A stretch of 52,687 bases of DNA from Methylobacterium sp. (GCA_013823325.1 PNLY01000031.1:1-52687); one strand, 5' to 3'. Shown: positions 8,059 through 16,754, numbered from the stretch's first letter. Notes: generated by a model from the sequence alone, not told the origin. Numbers and translations are program-made.

Positions 8059-9794
8059 CGACGTGCCCACCTTGCTGCCGAAAGCGGCTCGACCTGCCCC
8101 GTCTGGCCGCGTTGCGGCGACTGGATGCGTGCGCCGGCGCCGGGCTGCAGAAGCACCGGCAGGATCTCGTCGCGCCCGCCGACCCTGACGGCCTGGCCCT
8201 TCTGCATCAGGATGATCTTGTCGACCTGCGAGAGCAGTTGCGGGCGATGCGTGATCACGACGACGATCGCGCCGGCATCGCGCAGGCCGGCCAGGGCCCG
8301 CCCCAGCGCCGCATCGCCGTCCATGTCCAGATTGGCGTTCGGCTCGTCGAGCACGACCAGCGCCGGCTGTCCGTAGAGCGCCCGCGCCAGCCCGATACGC
8401 TGGCGCTGCCCGCCGGAGAGGATGGCCCCACCTTCGCCGATCTGCGTGGCATAGCCGTCCGGGAAGCTCTGGATCAGCTCATGCGCGGACGCGGCCGTTG
8501 CGGCGGCGACGGCGGCCTCGTCGGTCGCGTCAGGATCGAAGCGGGTGACGTTATCGCGCACGCTGCCGGCGAACAATTCCACGTCCTGCGGCAGATAGCC
8601 GAGGATGCGGCCGCGCTGCTCGTCTGGGAAGTGCCGGATGTCGTTGCCGTCGAGCCGCACCACGCCGTGGGCCGGGGACCAGACGCCCACCAGCGCCCGC
8701 GCCAGCGACGACTTGCCGGAGCCGGTCAACCCCACGACCGCCGCGATCTCGCCGGGCTCGACCTCGAACGAGACGTTGTTCAGCAACAGCGCATTGCCAG
8801 TCGGGCTGCGCACGCTCAGGCCTTCGACCCGCAGCGAGCCGGCCGGATGCGGCAAGGTCATCGGCCTTGTGTCATCCGACTGCGCCTTCAGGCCGCGGCT
8901 CAACCTCTCGAAGGCGCTGCGAGCGGAGACGAAGCCCTTCCATTGGCCGACGGCGCCCTCGATCGGCGCGAGCGCCCGGCCCATGATCAGGGACGCGGCG
9001 AACATCGCGCCCGCCGCGAGATTCTGGTTGATCGCGAGATAGGCGCCGACGCCCAGTACCGCGCATTGCAGCGCCAGCCGCAGCAGCTTCGTCGCCGCCA
9101 GCAGCGTCCCGCCCCAATCGGCGGCCGCCGTGTGGTAGGCCAATGCCTGGCCACGCTGGCGTTGCCATTCGCTACGGATCGGCTGGCCCATGCCGAGCGC
9201 CTTGATCACTTCGGCGTTGCGCAGCGAGGCCGTCAGCCGCTCGTTCGCGCCGTGGCCAAGCTCGGAAGCGCGGATCAGCGAGCCCTTGGTGATGCGCTCG
9301 TTCAGCAGCGCGACCCCCAGGATCGCGATGGCGCCGAACGTGGCGACGGCGCCGATCGCCGGGTGCAGCACGAAGCAAAGGGCAAGATAGATCGGAATCC
9401 AGGGCGCATCCATCAGCGACGGAACCAGGGGGCCGGAGAGCGTAGCCCGCAAGGTCTCGACATCGCGAATGGGCAGGGTCGGCGAGCCCTTCGCGTCGAG
9501 CGCGCCATGGAAGGCGGCTTCGAAAGCCGGCTCGGCGAGCGCCTTGTCGACGCAGAGGCCGAGCTGGACCAGCGCCCGGCTGCGGAAATGCTCGAGCGCG
9601 GCGTAAGCCGCGAACAAGGCGAGCACGATCAACGACAGCATGACCAGCGTGGTGGCGTTCCGGCTGGTCAGCACCCTGTCATAGATCTGCATCGTGTAGA
9701 GCGGGGAGACGAAGACGAACAGGTTCAGCACGAAGGAAAGCCCGAACAGCGATGCGAATGCGGGCGTCAGCTTGCGAACCGTTTGCGAGAGCAT
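8055..9794 (-). CDS. Type I secretion ABC transporter, permease/ATPase (PrsD/PrtD-like)
   Basis: Inner-membrane exporter of 579 residues, the usual length for PrtD/PrsD proteins. The N-terminal half has the family pattern FVLNLFVFVSPLYTMQIYDR and the membrane helices. The C-terminal ATPase has Walker A GLTGSGKSS (near 360), the signature LSGGQRQRIGLARAL (near 459), Walker B ALVVLDEPNANLD (near 481) and the switch histidine in VVVITHRPQLL. There is no C39 peptidase or C39-like domain, as expected for exporters of substrates with an uncleaved C-terminal signal. It lies downstream of the secreted beta-helix gene, separated by a strong hairpin, and is coupled to the HlyD-like adaptor. No TolC-like gene is present nearby. 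Confidence 0.95.
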   Translation of the reverse strand: MLSQTVRKLTPAFASLFGLSFVLNLFVFVSPLYTMQIYDRVLTSRNATTLVMLSLIVLALFAAYAALEHFRSRALVQLGLCVDKALAEPAFEAAFHGALDAKGSPTLPIRDVETLRATLSGPLVPSLMDAPWIPIYLALCFVLHPAIGAVATFGAIAILGVALLNERITKGSLIRASELGHGANERLTASLRNAEVIKALGMGQPIRSEWQRQRGQALAYHTAAADWGGTLLAATKLLRLALQCAVLGVGAYLAINQNLAAGAMFAASLIMGRALAPIEGAVGQWKGFVSARSAFERLSRGLKAQSDDTRPMTLPHPAGSLRVEGLSVRSPTGNALLLNNVSFEVEPGEIAAVVGLTGSGKSSLARALVGVWSPAHGVVRLDGNDIRHFPDEQRGRILGYLPQDVELFAGSVRDNVTRFDPDATDEAAVAAATAASAHELIQSFPDGYATQIGEGGAILSGGQRQRIGLARALYGQPALVVLDEPNANLDMDGDAALGRALAGLRDAGAIVVVITHRPQLLSQVDKIILMQKGQAVRVGGRDEILPVLLQPGAGARIQSPQRGQTGQVEPLSAARWARR

Positions 9795-9904
9795 GTCCGT
9801 CGGTTTCCTTGGCGCGATTGCAGCCGTCGACGCCGGCGGATCCGGGCGGGCGGCAATCTTTGGGGGAGGAAGGAGAGGCCCCCGCGAGATTCATCGCGGA
9901 GAAT

Positions 9905-9933
9905 GGCGACCCGGCCGCGATGGCCGGGTCGCC
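9905..9933 (-). terminator. Strong hairpin between the secreted beta-helix gene and its exporter genes
   Basis: A perfect 12-base inverted repeat (GGCGACCCGGCC / GGCCGGGTCGCC) with a 5-base loop lies 20 bases past the beta-helix stop and about 110 bases before the ABC exporter start. It can end or attenuate transcription, giving more cargo than exporter mRNA, or act as a 3'-end stabiliser. No T-run follows on the minus strand. Confidence 0.65.
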
Positions 9934-9952
9934 GCAAGGCAGCGGCCAGGCG

Positions 9953-12409
9953 CTACCAGTGCCAGTGCGACAGCTGGCTGTGGCTGTGGTGGTCGTTGTC
10001 GTCGTCATGACGCCACTGGCTGCCTCGCCAGTCGCTGCGGCCACCACCGCTGGTGTCGTCGTCGTTGCGCGCCTGAGTGTCCCGCGACCAGTTGCGGCCG
10101 CCGCCATGGTCGTCGTCACCACGACGCGATGAGCCACCATCCCAGGACCAGCGGCCGCCACTGAGGCCGCCCCAGCCACCATGGCCGCCCCAGCCACCAT
10201 GTCCGGAATTCGATGGGGTTTCCGCGTCCGTCCCGCCCGTGCCGGCATCGACCTCGGGAATGGTGATCACGTCCGGGTTCTCTCCGCTGGGCTCGGAGGT
10301 CCCGGGATTCGTCCCTTCCCCGGTCGTGGGCGTCGTCGGCGGCGTTTCCTCACTCGGCGTCGACGGCTCGGCCGTCACCGGAGGCGTCTCGCTGCCGGGC
10401 TCAGAGGTGCCGGGCGACGTGCCTTCCCCGGTCGACGGAGTCGTCGGCGTCTCCTCGCTCGGTGTCGACGGCTCGGCAGTCACAGGAGGCGTTTCGGTGA
10501 CCGGCTCGGAGGTCGTCGGCGGCGTGCCGCTGCCGTTCCCGCTCGACGGCGTCTCGACCTCGGGCGAGGTCCCGGTCAGCGCCGAACCGACCGAGTCGAA
10601 CGGCACGGAGTCGATGCCATGCGCCTGCGCCACCGACCCCGAGACGAAACCATAATTGCCGTTCGTCGCGTCGACGAAGCCCGCCTGGCTCGTCTCGGTA
10701 CTGCCGGTATCGCCGCCCTGGCGCTGGAAGCTCGCCAGCGAGACGTCGGCGATGGTCAGCTCGCCACCATTCGGATTGTAGTAGACATTGTCGTGGATCA
10801 GGCTCGGATCGGTCTGGTCGGTATCGATCGTGTTGCTGCCGTCTCCGGAGACCTGGATGAAGTTGTTGTAGGTCTCGTTGCCGTCGATCGGATTGTCATC
10901 GGCTACGATCGTCGAGATTCCGTACTTGCCGTTGTCGAGCAGCGTGTTGTCGTGGATCTCGTTGTTCGATCCACCATGGATAAGGATGCCGCTGAACGTC
11001 GTCCCCTGGACGAAGTTGCCGTAGATCTGGGCATTGCTCGCCATGTTGTCGAGGTAGATGCCGGAGCTCCAATCTTCCGCGAAGCCGCCATCCTTGGTGT
11101 TCGTTCCACCGGTGTCGACGATGGTGTTGTAGCGGATGATGCTACCGTCCGCGCCGGAATCGTCGGCCGAGAACAGGTAGATGGCGCCAGTATCGGGCGT
11201 CTGCTGCCCGGAATGACGGATATCGTTGTATTCGATGGTGTTGCCGCCGGACTGGATGTCGGGATCGTAGTTGACCTCGGAGATGCCGAAGCGCGGCACG
11301 TTCGTGATCGTGTTGTGGTCGATCTGGTTGCCCGCCGACTCCTGCATGTCGATCGAGCCGTACTGGACGAACACCTCGTTCGAATGGTCGACAGTGTTGT
11401 TGGTGACGTGGTTGCCGCTCGTCCCCGCCGTCATGGCGATGGCGCTCGACCAGGTGTGCTCGAAGCTGTTGCTCGAGACGGTATTGCCGCTGCTGTCGCC
11501 GTGCAGGGCGACGCCGACGCCGACATTGACGAACTGGTTGCCCTCGATGACCACGCCGTTGGCGTCGTTCACCTCGATCGCGGCGGTGGTCGGGTCGCCC
11601 GAGCTCGAGGCGGTGTCGGTAAAGGTGATGCCCTTGACGGTGACGTTGTCCGCTCCGTCGATGGAGATGATGCTGTGGTCGCCGGAGACGACGCCGCCCT
11701 CGCCGGTGAAGCCGTCCGGAGCCTTGTAGGAAATGGTCTGCGTCTGCTCGTCATAGGACCATTCGCCGACATTGTCCGGCGTGTCCTGGGAGACGTAGTA
11801 GCGGCTCGCGGCGCCAAGATCGTAATTGGCCTCCGTGGTGAAGGTCATCACATTGCCTTCGACCGAGGCGATGGTCAGCACTTCGCTGGAATAGCCGTTC
11901 TCTGTGAAGACCGTGACCGTGTCGCCGGCTTTCGGCTGCTCGCCGGCCGGGTAATCGGACGGATCGAACGCCATCGACTTCTGAGCATCATATCCCGCCG
12001 GCAGATCCTGCCCCCAGAGCCAGCCGCCATGAACCGGATCGCTCGGATCGACGTCGGGGTAACGGCTTTCGGTCTGCTTCTCGCCGTTGACGGTGAACTG
12101 CTGGACATCCTGCGCATCGACATGCGCCGTCCAGATTCCGTTAGCACCTTGCGTCCAGCCGCTCACCTGCGTGCCGCCGCTGATCACGACGTTCTGCCCG
12201 GACATCGCCACGATGGATGAACCGGAATCGGCGGAGGTCAGCTTGAGAGCATCATCCACATAATAGGTGCCACCGGCGATGTAGACCGTGTCCGCACCCT
12301 TGCTCTGGTGCATGGCTTCGACGGCCCGCTCCAGCGTCTGGAAAGATGAACTTTCATTCAATCCCGTATTATTATCGCTTCCGGTGGTCGAGACGTAAAA
12401 TGTGGCCAT
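9953..12409 (-). CDS. Large secreted right-handed beta-helix protein, probable type I secretion cargo
   Basis: Protein of 818 residues. Residues 1-60 contain VSTTGSDNNTGLN and a GGTYYV segment, as in polysaccharide-lyase-like beta-helix proteins. A jelly-roll-like insert follows, and about 260-560 are beta-helix coils with many N-x-I/V repeats (for example NNTVDHSN, HNTITNVP, DNTLLDNG). About 630-710 hold two near-identical P/T/S/E-rich repeats, and the last ~85 residues are rich in Gly, Trp, His, Arg and Asp, ending SHWHW. There is no N-terminal signal peptide and no RTX nonapeptide, so export by the downstream ABC/HlyD pair through a C-terminal signal is the simplest reading. A glycan lyase, epimerase or matrix adhesin role fits the EPS setting; no catalytic residues can be assigned. 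AAGGAG precedes the start. Confidence 0.85.
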   Translation of the reverse strand: MATFYVSTTGSDNNTGLNESSSFQTLERAVEAMHQSKGADTVYIAGGTYYVDDALKLTSADSGSSIVAMSGQNVVISGGTQVSGWTQGANGIWTAHVDAQDVQQFTVNGEKQTESRYPDVDPSDPVHGGWLWGQDLPAGYDAQKSMAFDPSDYPAGEQPKAGDTVTVFTENGYSSEVLTIASVEGNVMTFTTEANYDLGAASRYYVSQDTPDNVGEWSYDEQTQTISYKAPDGFTGEGGVVSGDHSIISIDGADNVTVKGITFTDTASSSGDPTTAAIEVNDANGVVIEGNQFVNVGVGVALHGDSSGNTVSSNSFEHTWSSAIAMTAGTSGNHVTNNTVDHSNEVFVQYGSIDMQESAGNQIDHNTITNVPRFGISEVNYDPDIQSGGNTIEYNDIRHSGQQTPDTGAIYLFSADDSGADGSIIRYNTIVDTGGTNTKDGGFAEDWSSGIYLDNMASNAQIYGNFVQGTTFSGILIHGGSNNEIHDNTLLDNGKYGISTIVADDNPIDGNETYNNFIQVSGDGSNTIDTDQTDPSLIHDNVYYNPNGGELTIADVSLASFQRQGGDTGSTETSQAGFVDATNGNYGFVSGSVAQAHGIDSVPFDSVGSALTGTSPEVETPSSGNGSGTPPTTSEPVTETPPVTAEPSTPSEETPTTPSTGEGTSPGTSEPGSETPPVTAEPSTPSEETPPTTPTTGEGTNPGTSEPSGENPDVITIPEVDAGTGGTDAETPSNSGHGGWGGHGGWGGLSGGRWSWDGGSSRRGDDDHGGGRNWSRDTQARNDDDTSGGGRSDWRGSQWRHDDDNDHHSHSQLSHWHW
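10298..10510 (-). repeat. Two tandem P/T/S/E-rich coding repeats (35 and 36 codons)
   Basis: Within the beta-helix protein, a unit beginning SEP, continuing ETPPVTAEPSTPSEET and ending GEGTxPGT occurs twice, in DNA 10406-10510 and 10298-10405. A third partial start (SEPSGENP) follows. The copies differ at a few positions only, so they arose by recent duplication. They form a probable extended linker between the beta-helix and the Gly/Trp/His/Asp tail. Confidence 0.85.
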
Positions 12410-12649
12410 AAAGGGGCTCCTTTTTTGGCTGCAACACGTTAAGTGATCGCTGCCTAGATACCCTTGAGGCCTGATTCGGTGCTACCGGAACTGACGAGCC
12501 CTTACTCCGAAGGATTAGTTCATTCGGATTAGTCATCTTGTTTTGGCGCACTATATCAATGGATTGTTTCTTGGCGCAGTCTCCCCCGCCCTGTTGATGG
12601 ATTGGCCTGATCGGCTCCGAGGCGCCAGTTTACAGCGCAGGCGGAGCCC
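12410..12649 (-). promoter_or_regulatory. Promoter region of the secreted beta-helix gene
   Basis: This gap of 240 bases is AT-richer than its surroundings. It holds two direct copies of GGATTAGT at 12512-12519 and 12526-12533, two copies of TTGGCGCA, and the octamer TGCCTAGA at 12451-12458. Read on the minus strand, 12529-12514 is ATCCGAATGAACTAAT, which recurs exactly upstream of the response-regulator gene at 46606. I infer a regulated promoter; no -35/-10 pair is certain. Confidence 0.55.
12514..12529 (-). promoter_or_regulatory. 16-bp element shared with 46399-46414
   Basis: The minus strand reads ATCCGAATGAACTAAT. The same 16 bases occur on the plus strand at 46399-46414. In both places the element is preceded by GACTA and points toward the downstream gene, about 105 bases from the beta-helix start and 190 bases from the response-regulator start. 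It is probably a binding site for a common regulator. Confidence 0.55.
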
Positions 12650-12997
12650 TCAAATGGCCTTATTCTCGCAGCCAGAAGGCGAAATCACCCCATAACTCAA
12701 CGCGGCCTTGTCCGAATCGGTTCCACCATCCGCATGGCAGATGGTCAGGTGATGGTCGCAGAACCGGGCGCTTGCGGCGAGGCGATCGACATAGGCCCGG
12801 AAGGCGGCCAACGTCCCGACCGGGCGTTGGCAGCCGTCGCAGATCACCAGCGCCTCTCCCGAGAGGTCGCTCGGCAGATGAACGGCGGGCGATCCACAAC
12901 CCTGGCAGCTGAACCCGCCAGCCTGCGGCGCCGGCGCAGATGCGCCGAGATCCGGGGCTGCGAGCAGCGCGGCGTAGCGATGCAGGCGGCTGCTCAT
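12650..12997 (-). CDS. Small zinc-ribbon-like protein coupled to the Wzc-like gene
   Basis: Protein of 115 residues that I cannot assign to a named family. The ATG at 12997-12995 overlaps the stop of the Wzc-like gene as ATGA, which fixes the start and argues that it is real. The visible feature is a pair of CxxC knuckles, C31-x2-C34 and C53-x2-C56 (SCQGCGSP and VICDGCQRPVG), as in a zinc ribbon. A His/Cys-containing segment (FCDHHLTICH) follows near residues 81-90, and another Cys lies near the C-terminus. No signal peptide or membrane helix is seen, so it is probably cytoplasmic. As the last gene of the gme-wbaP-wzc operon it may regulate or bind an EPS component; that is inference. Confidence 0.75.
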   Translation of the reverse strand: MSSRLHRYAALLAAPDLGASAPAPQAGGFSCQGCGSPAVHLPSDLSGEALVICDGCQRPVGTLAAFRAYVDRLAASARFCDHHLTICHADGGTDSDKAALSYGVISPSGCENKAI

Positions 12998-15162
12998 GCC
13001 GAGGCCTGATAGAAAGACTTGTAATTGCGGTAGACCCGGCCGCGGTCGGAGACGTCGTAGCGGCCCTGCTCCTCGAGATCGACGCCGTTGAGCACGACGC
13101 CGGCAACATCGAGGCCGAGCTTGCCGAGATGGTCGAGCGTGGCGGAGACGGTGCTCTTCAGCGTGTCGTTCCATTTGACGACATGAAGCACTGTGTCGGC
13201 ATGCTCGCGCAGCAAGGCACTGTCCGCGGAAAGCAGCACCGGCGCCACCTCGAATAGGATGACGTCGTAGCGCGCCCGCGCCTCGCGCAGCATCGCCTCG
13301 AAGGCCGGGTTCGAATAGACGTTCTGGCTGTCGCGCAGGCCAGACGCGCGCCGGACCGTCGCGACCGGGCTCGTTCCCGGACCACCGGCATCGCCGACCT
13401 GCGGCAGGCACTGGTCGAGCAGCGCCTCGTGCGGGAAGTTCTGGCCGAGCAGCAGGCGTCGGGGCGAGCCGTCCACGACCAGGACGCGCTGGCCCATCAT
13501 CGCCAGCACGCGCGCCATGGCGGAGGCGACGAAGGACTTGCCCTCCCCCGGGGCCGAAGAGGTGATCAGCACGAATTTGGGCGGATTGCTGGCCGGGAAC
13601 AGCTCGGCCACCATAGAGCGCACGGCCTCGGCGAAGACCAGGCTCTCCAGCCCGCCCGGATAGTGCTCGAGGTTCGGCAGCAGGCCGACGCAGTTGGTCC
13701 GGGTCTCGACGGCGAACTCGTTCTCGCTGCGGAATCCGCGATCGCGCTTCTCCAGCAGATAGGAGAGCCCGGCCCCGGCCATCAGCCCGCCGGCCATGGC
13801 GAGTCCGAGCACCAGCGACGGCTTGATCGAGCTCGGCAGCGAGGGAATATCGGCCGGCGCGACGATCTGGGCGATGATAGGCCGCAATTCGGAGACGGCA
13901 CTGGCCTGCTGATGAGCGTCCGACAGCTGCTTCAGCCGGTCGCGCGCCGCGGTGGCTTCGGCCTGCAAGGTGCGCAGCTGGCCCTCCAGCCCCCGCGCCT
14001 CGATCGACTTGGTCTGCAGCGCCGCGACGCGCTCGCGCAGCGCGGCCTCGGCGGCGCGGGCGGCCTGGACGTCGGTCTCGATATTGGCAACCGATTGCGC
14101 CAATTGCTTCTGCAGCCGCTCCTGGACGGCACTCAGCGAGAGCCGCAGCCGCTGCACGGCGGGATGACGCTCGCCCGAGACCGCGACCATCTCGTCGAGC
14201 GCCCGGCGGGCCTTGCCCTCCTCATCAAGGAGCTGTTGCACCACCGGCGAGCTGCCCAAATCGCTGGTTTGCGGAACGTTGCCAGCCGCAAGCGAGTCCC
14301 GCGCACGCTGCAGGCGGGTCTCCTCAGCGAGCCGTGTGGCGGACACCGCGTTGAGCTGTGTCAGCATGTCGCGAAGCTGTTGCTGCTGGATGTCGGCGCC
14401 ATCCTGCCCGAGCTCGACGAAGCCGGTCCTGATCCGGAAGGCCTCGATCTCCTTCTCGATCCGCCCCAGATTGGCGCGGGCCTCCTGGGCCTGGGCCCCA
14501 TACCACTGGCTGGAACGCTGCGAGGCATTCGCCGTGGCCTCCATCTTTCGGCGCAGATACTCGTTGCCGAAGGCGTTGACGATCAGCGCCGCGCGGTCGG
14601 GGTCGGTGTCGCGATAGGTCAGTGTGACAAGATAGGCCTTGGTGTCGTTGCTCACACCGAGCGAGGCGAGCAGCCTCTGCGCGGCGATATCGCGCTGGGT
14701 CGGCTCGGCGCCATCGCCAAAACCGGTGAGGTCGCGCAGCATCCGACGCACGGACGACGGAAAGATCAGCTCGGCCGCCCCCCCGAGAAGGCCGGGGGAC
14801 TGCGTCCTTGTTTCCTTGTCGAGTCCCAGCCGCGCTGCGACGGCGCGCGCCGTCGCCAGCGAGCGGATGATCCGCGCCTCGCTTTCGACCAATGTCGAGG
14901 CGTCGAGCGCGACGCTGCTCGCCTTGCCACCGCCGCCACTGTCCTCGCGCGTGAAGTCGAACTGGAGCACCAGGTCGGCGGTGTAGCGCTGCGGCGTCAC
15001 CATCAGATAGACGGCCGTCACCAGCATGATCCCGCCGGTGACGGCGGCGATCAGCAGTCTGCGGCGCCAGAGCATGGAGAGGAAGTCGAAGGTCATCGCA
15101 TCATAATGCCGGGCAAGCGGCGCGGGCTGCCGGTGGCCTCGCATGTCGCTGAAGAGATCCAT
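12994..15162 (-). CDS. Wzc/GumC-like exopolysaccharide chain-length protein with BY-kinase-like domain
   Basis: Inner-membrane polysaccharide co-polymerase of 722 residues. The Wzz domain has a first helix (RRRLLIAAVTGGIMLVTAVY), a long periplasmic coiled coil (about 190-420) and a second helix near 450. The C-terminal ATPase has an intact Walker A (SSAPGEGKS, Lys near 541). Walker A' reads VLVVDGSPRR instead of the usual DxDxR pattern, and Walker B reads VILFEVAPVL, with Glu in place of the usual Asp. A short tyrosine cluster (YRNYKSFY) ends the protein. Kinase activity may therefore be weak or lost while chain-length control remains. The open frame continues upstream of the chosen ATG, but that part is a shadow of the WbaP-like gene. 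It forms an operon with the WbaP-like and epimerase genes. Confidence 0.9.
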   Translation of the reverse strand: MDLFSDMRGHRQPAPLARHYDAMTFDFLSMLWRRRLLIAAVTGGIMLVTAVYLMVTPQRYTADLVLQFDFTREDSGGGGKASSVALDASTLVESEARIIRSLATARAVAARLGLDKETRTQSPGLLGGAAELIFPSSVRRMLRDLTGFGDGAEPTQRDIAAQRLLASLGVSNDTKAYLVTLTYRDTDPDRAALIVNAFGNEYLRRKMEATANASQRSSQWYGAQAQEARANLGRIEKEIEAFRIRTGFVELGQDGADIQQQQLRDMLTQLNAVSATRLAEETRLQRARDSLAAGNVPQTSDLGSSPVVQQLLDEEGKARRALDEMVAVSGERHPAVQRLRLSLSAVQERLQKQLAQSVANIETDVQAARAAEAALRERVAALQTKSIEARGLEGQLRTLQAEATAARDRLKQLSDAHQQASAVSELRPIIAQIVAPADIPSLPSSIKPSLVLGLAMAGGLMAGAGLSYLLEKRDRGFRSENEFAVETRTNCVGLLPNLEHYPGGLESLVFAEAVRSMVAELFPASNPPKFVLITSSAPGEGKSFVASAMARVLAMMGQRVLVVDGSPRRLLLGQNFPHEALLDQCLPQVGDAGGPGTSPVATVRRASGLRDSQNVYSNPAFEAMLREARARYDVILFEVAPVLLSADSALLREHADTVLHVVKWNDTLKSTVSATLDHLGKLGLDVAGVVLNGVDLEEQGRYDVSDRGRVYRNYKSFYQASA

Positions 15163-15233
15163 GGTCCGATGCCTCGCCTGCGGTTGCATCCGGGATGCCG
15201 GCCGGGCCGGCTGCCGGCTCCAATCGTCTTGCG

Positions 15234-16709
15234 CTATTTCGCGCCGCGCCCGTGCAGAACGGCCGGGACCGTCTGCAGCAGCACGTAGAAGTCCAGCCAG
15301 AACGACCAGTTGTGGATGTAGAAGCTGTCCTGCCGCTTCTGGACGGCGAGGTCGCCATCGCTGCGGTCCGTGACCTGCCAGAGGCCGGTCAGGCCGGGCG
15401 GTACGCTGGTGCGGAGCGCCTGGAAGGCGGTGTCGAAGCACTGGTTATGATAGGCCGGGAACGGCCGCGGCCCGACGATGCTCATCTCGCCGCGCAGGAC
15501 GTTCCAGAGCTGCGGCAGCTCGTCGAGGCTGGTGCGGCGGATGAATTGGCCGACCTTCGGCAGGATCCTGGGGTCGCTCGACAGCTTGAAGAAGCGCTCC
15601 CATTCGGTCCGGGCCGCGCTGTCGGCCTCCAGATGCGCCGCAAGCCGCGCCTCGGCATCGGCATACATGCTGCGCAGCTTGTAGACCTTGAAGACATGAC
15701 CGTTCCGGCCGATCCGCGGCTGGGCGTAGAAGGCGGGACCGTTGTCGACCGCCTTCACCGCCAGCGCCAGCACCGCGATCACCGGCAGGGCGAGAAGGGC
15801 GAGCGGGATCGCGACGATGAGGTCGAGCACCCGCTTCAGGCGCAGATTGCGCGGCATGTGGATGGCGCTGCGCAGTTCCAGGCCGAGCAGCCCGCCCATG
15901 GCCCGCAATTGGGGATTCAGGACCTGCAGCATCGAGGCGTCGTGAACCACGAAGATCTGGCGCAGCGGCAGGCGGGCCAGCCAGTCGGCTTTCTCGACAT
16001 GGAGATCCCCCGAGGCGCAGAGCGCGACCTCGATCCCCGGCGAGATGATGTTGGCCTGGCCGCGGGTGATCACCGGCAGCTCGGAAGCCTCGATGGCCTC
16101 GCTGAGCGCATCGGCCTCTTCGTCAGTGAGGATGGCAACCGGCTTCAGGCCGAGCTCCGGATGCGAGGCCAGGTCGCGCGCCAAAGCCAGGCAGGCCGGC
16201 ATCGTCCCGTAGAGCACGGTCTGGGCGCTCCAGAGATCGCGCCGCACCAGCGCGCCGCGAATGAGCGCCTCGACATAATAGCCGAGCACGACCGTCAACC
16301 CAGCCCCTGCAACCACGAAGCCCCAGAGATGGCTGGCGGGATCGTCGACCGCCAGCCAGGTCAGCACCACCGCGGCAGCGACGACGTTGCCGAGCGTGCG
16401 CCGGCGCAGACGATCGACGGGCTCGGCCCGGTCGGACCCGTACAACCCGAAGCCACCCAAGGCGCCGCATAGAGCCAGGGCCCAGACCAGCATCAGGCTC
16501 GCCATGTTGGTGTCGGTATCCGACACGACCATGGCCGCGCCAAACTGCAGCAGCCCGTTGATGATGGTCAGCGTGACGAGATCCCCGACCATCAGAGCGG
16601 CGGCGACGAGCCGCCGCCGCTCGGTTGGCGTGACATTGGCGCCGACCAGCCGGCCCGGCCTTGCCATGCCGACTGAGGCGGGCACGACAGTCGTGACTAC
16701 ATCCGGCAT
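15234..16709 (-). CDS. WbaP-like exopolysaccharide polyprenyl glycosylphosphotransferase
   Basis: Initiating enzyme that moves a hexose-1-phosphate from a UDP-sugar to undecaprenyl phosphate at the inner membrane; 491 residues. The N-terminal half has four or five helices and a CoA-binding-like domain. The C-terminal catalytic domain has the membrane segment KRVLDLIVAIPLALLALPVI and the conserved KVYKLRSMYADAE, LDELPQLWNVLRGEMSIVGP and PGLTGLWQVTDRSD motifs. The first sugar is probably glucose or galactose, but the sequence does not decide this. It lies between the GDP-mannose epimerase-like and Wzc-like genes in one minus-strand operon, marking the pathway as Wzx/Wzy-type lipid-linked assembly. 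Confidence 0.94.
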   Translation of the reverse strand: MPDVVTTVVPASVGMARPGRLVGANVTPTERRRLVAAALMVGDLVTLTIINGLLQFGAAMVVSDTDTNMASLMLVWALALCGALGGFGLYGSDRAEPVDRLRRRTLGNVVAAAVVLTWLAVDDPASHLWGFVVAGAGLTVVLGYYVEALIRGALVRRDLWSAQTVLYGTMPACLALARDLASHPELGLKPVAILTDEEADALSEAIEASELPVITRGQANIISPGIEVALCASGDLHVEKADWLARLPLRQIFVVHDASMLQVLNPQLRAMGGLLGLELRSAIHMPRNLRLKRVLDLIVAIPLALLALPVIAVLALAVKAVDNGPAFYAQPRIGRNGHVFKVYKLRSMYADAEARLAAHLEADSAARTEWERFFKLSSDPRILPKVGQFIRRTSLDELPQLWNVLRGEMSIVGPRPFPAYHNQCFDTAFQALRTSVPPGLTGLWQVTDRSDGDLAVQKRQDSFYIHNWSFWLDFYVLLQTVPAVLHGRGAK

Positions 16710-16754
16710 GACAAACTCCCGGGATCTCGGTCAGTCGGGCTGAAGGCAGCGGCG

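Noticed and set aside
10298..10510. CRISPR-like short tandem repeats
   Set aside because: The repeats are in frame, only two copies of about 105 bases, without spacers, and encode a P/T/S/E linker.
15163..15441. N-terminal extension of the Wzc-like protein
   Set aside because: It overlaps the 3' end of the WbaP-like gene in another frame and has a random Arg/Pro-rich composition; the ATG at 15162 gives a normal N-terminus.
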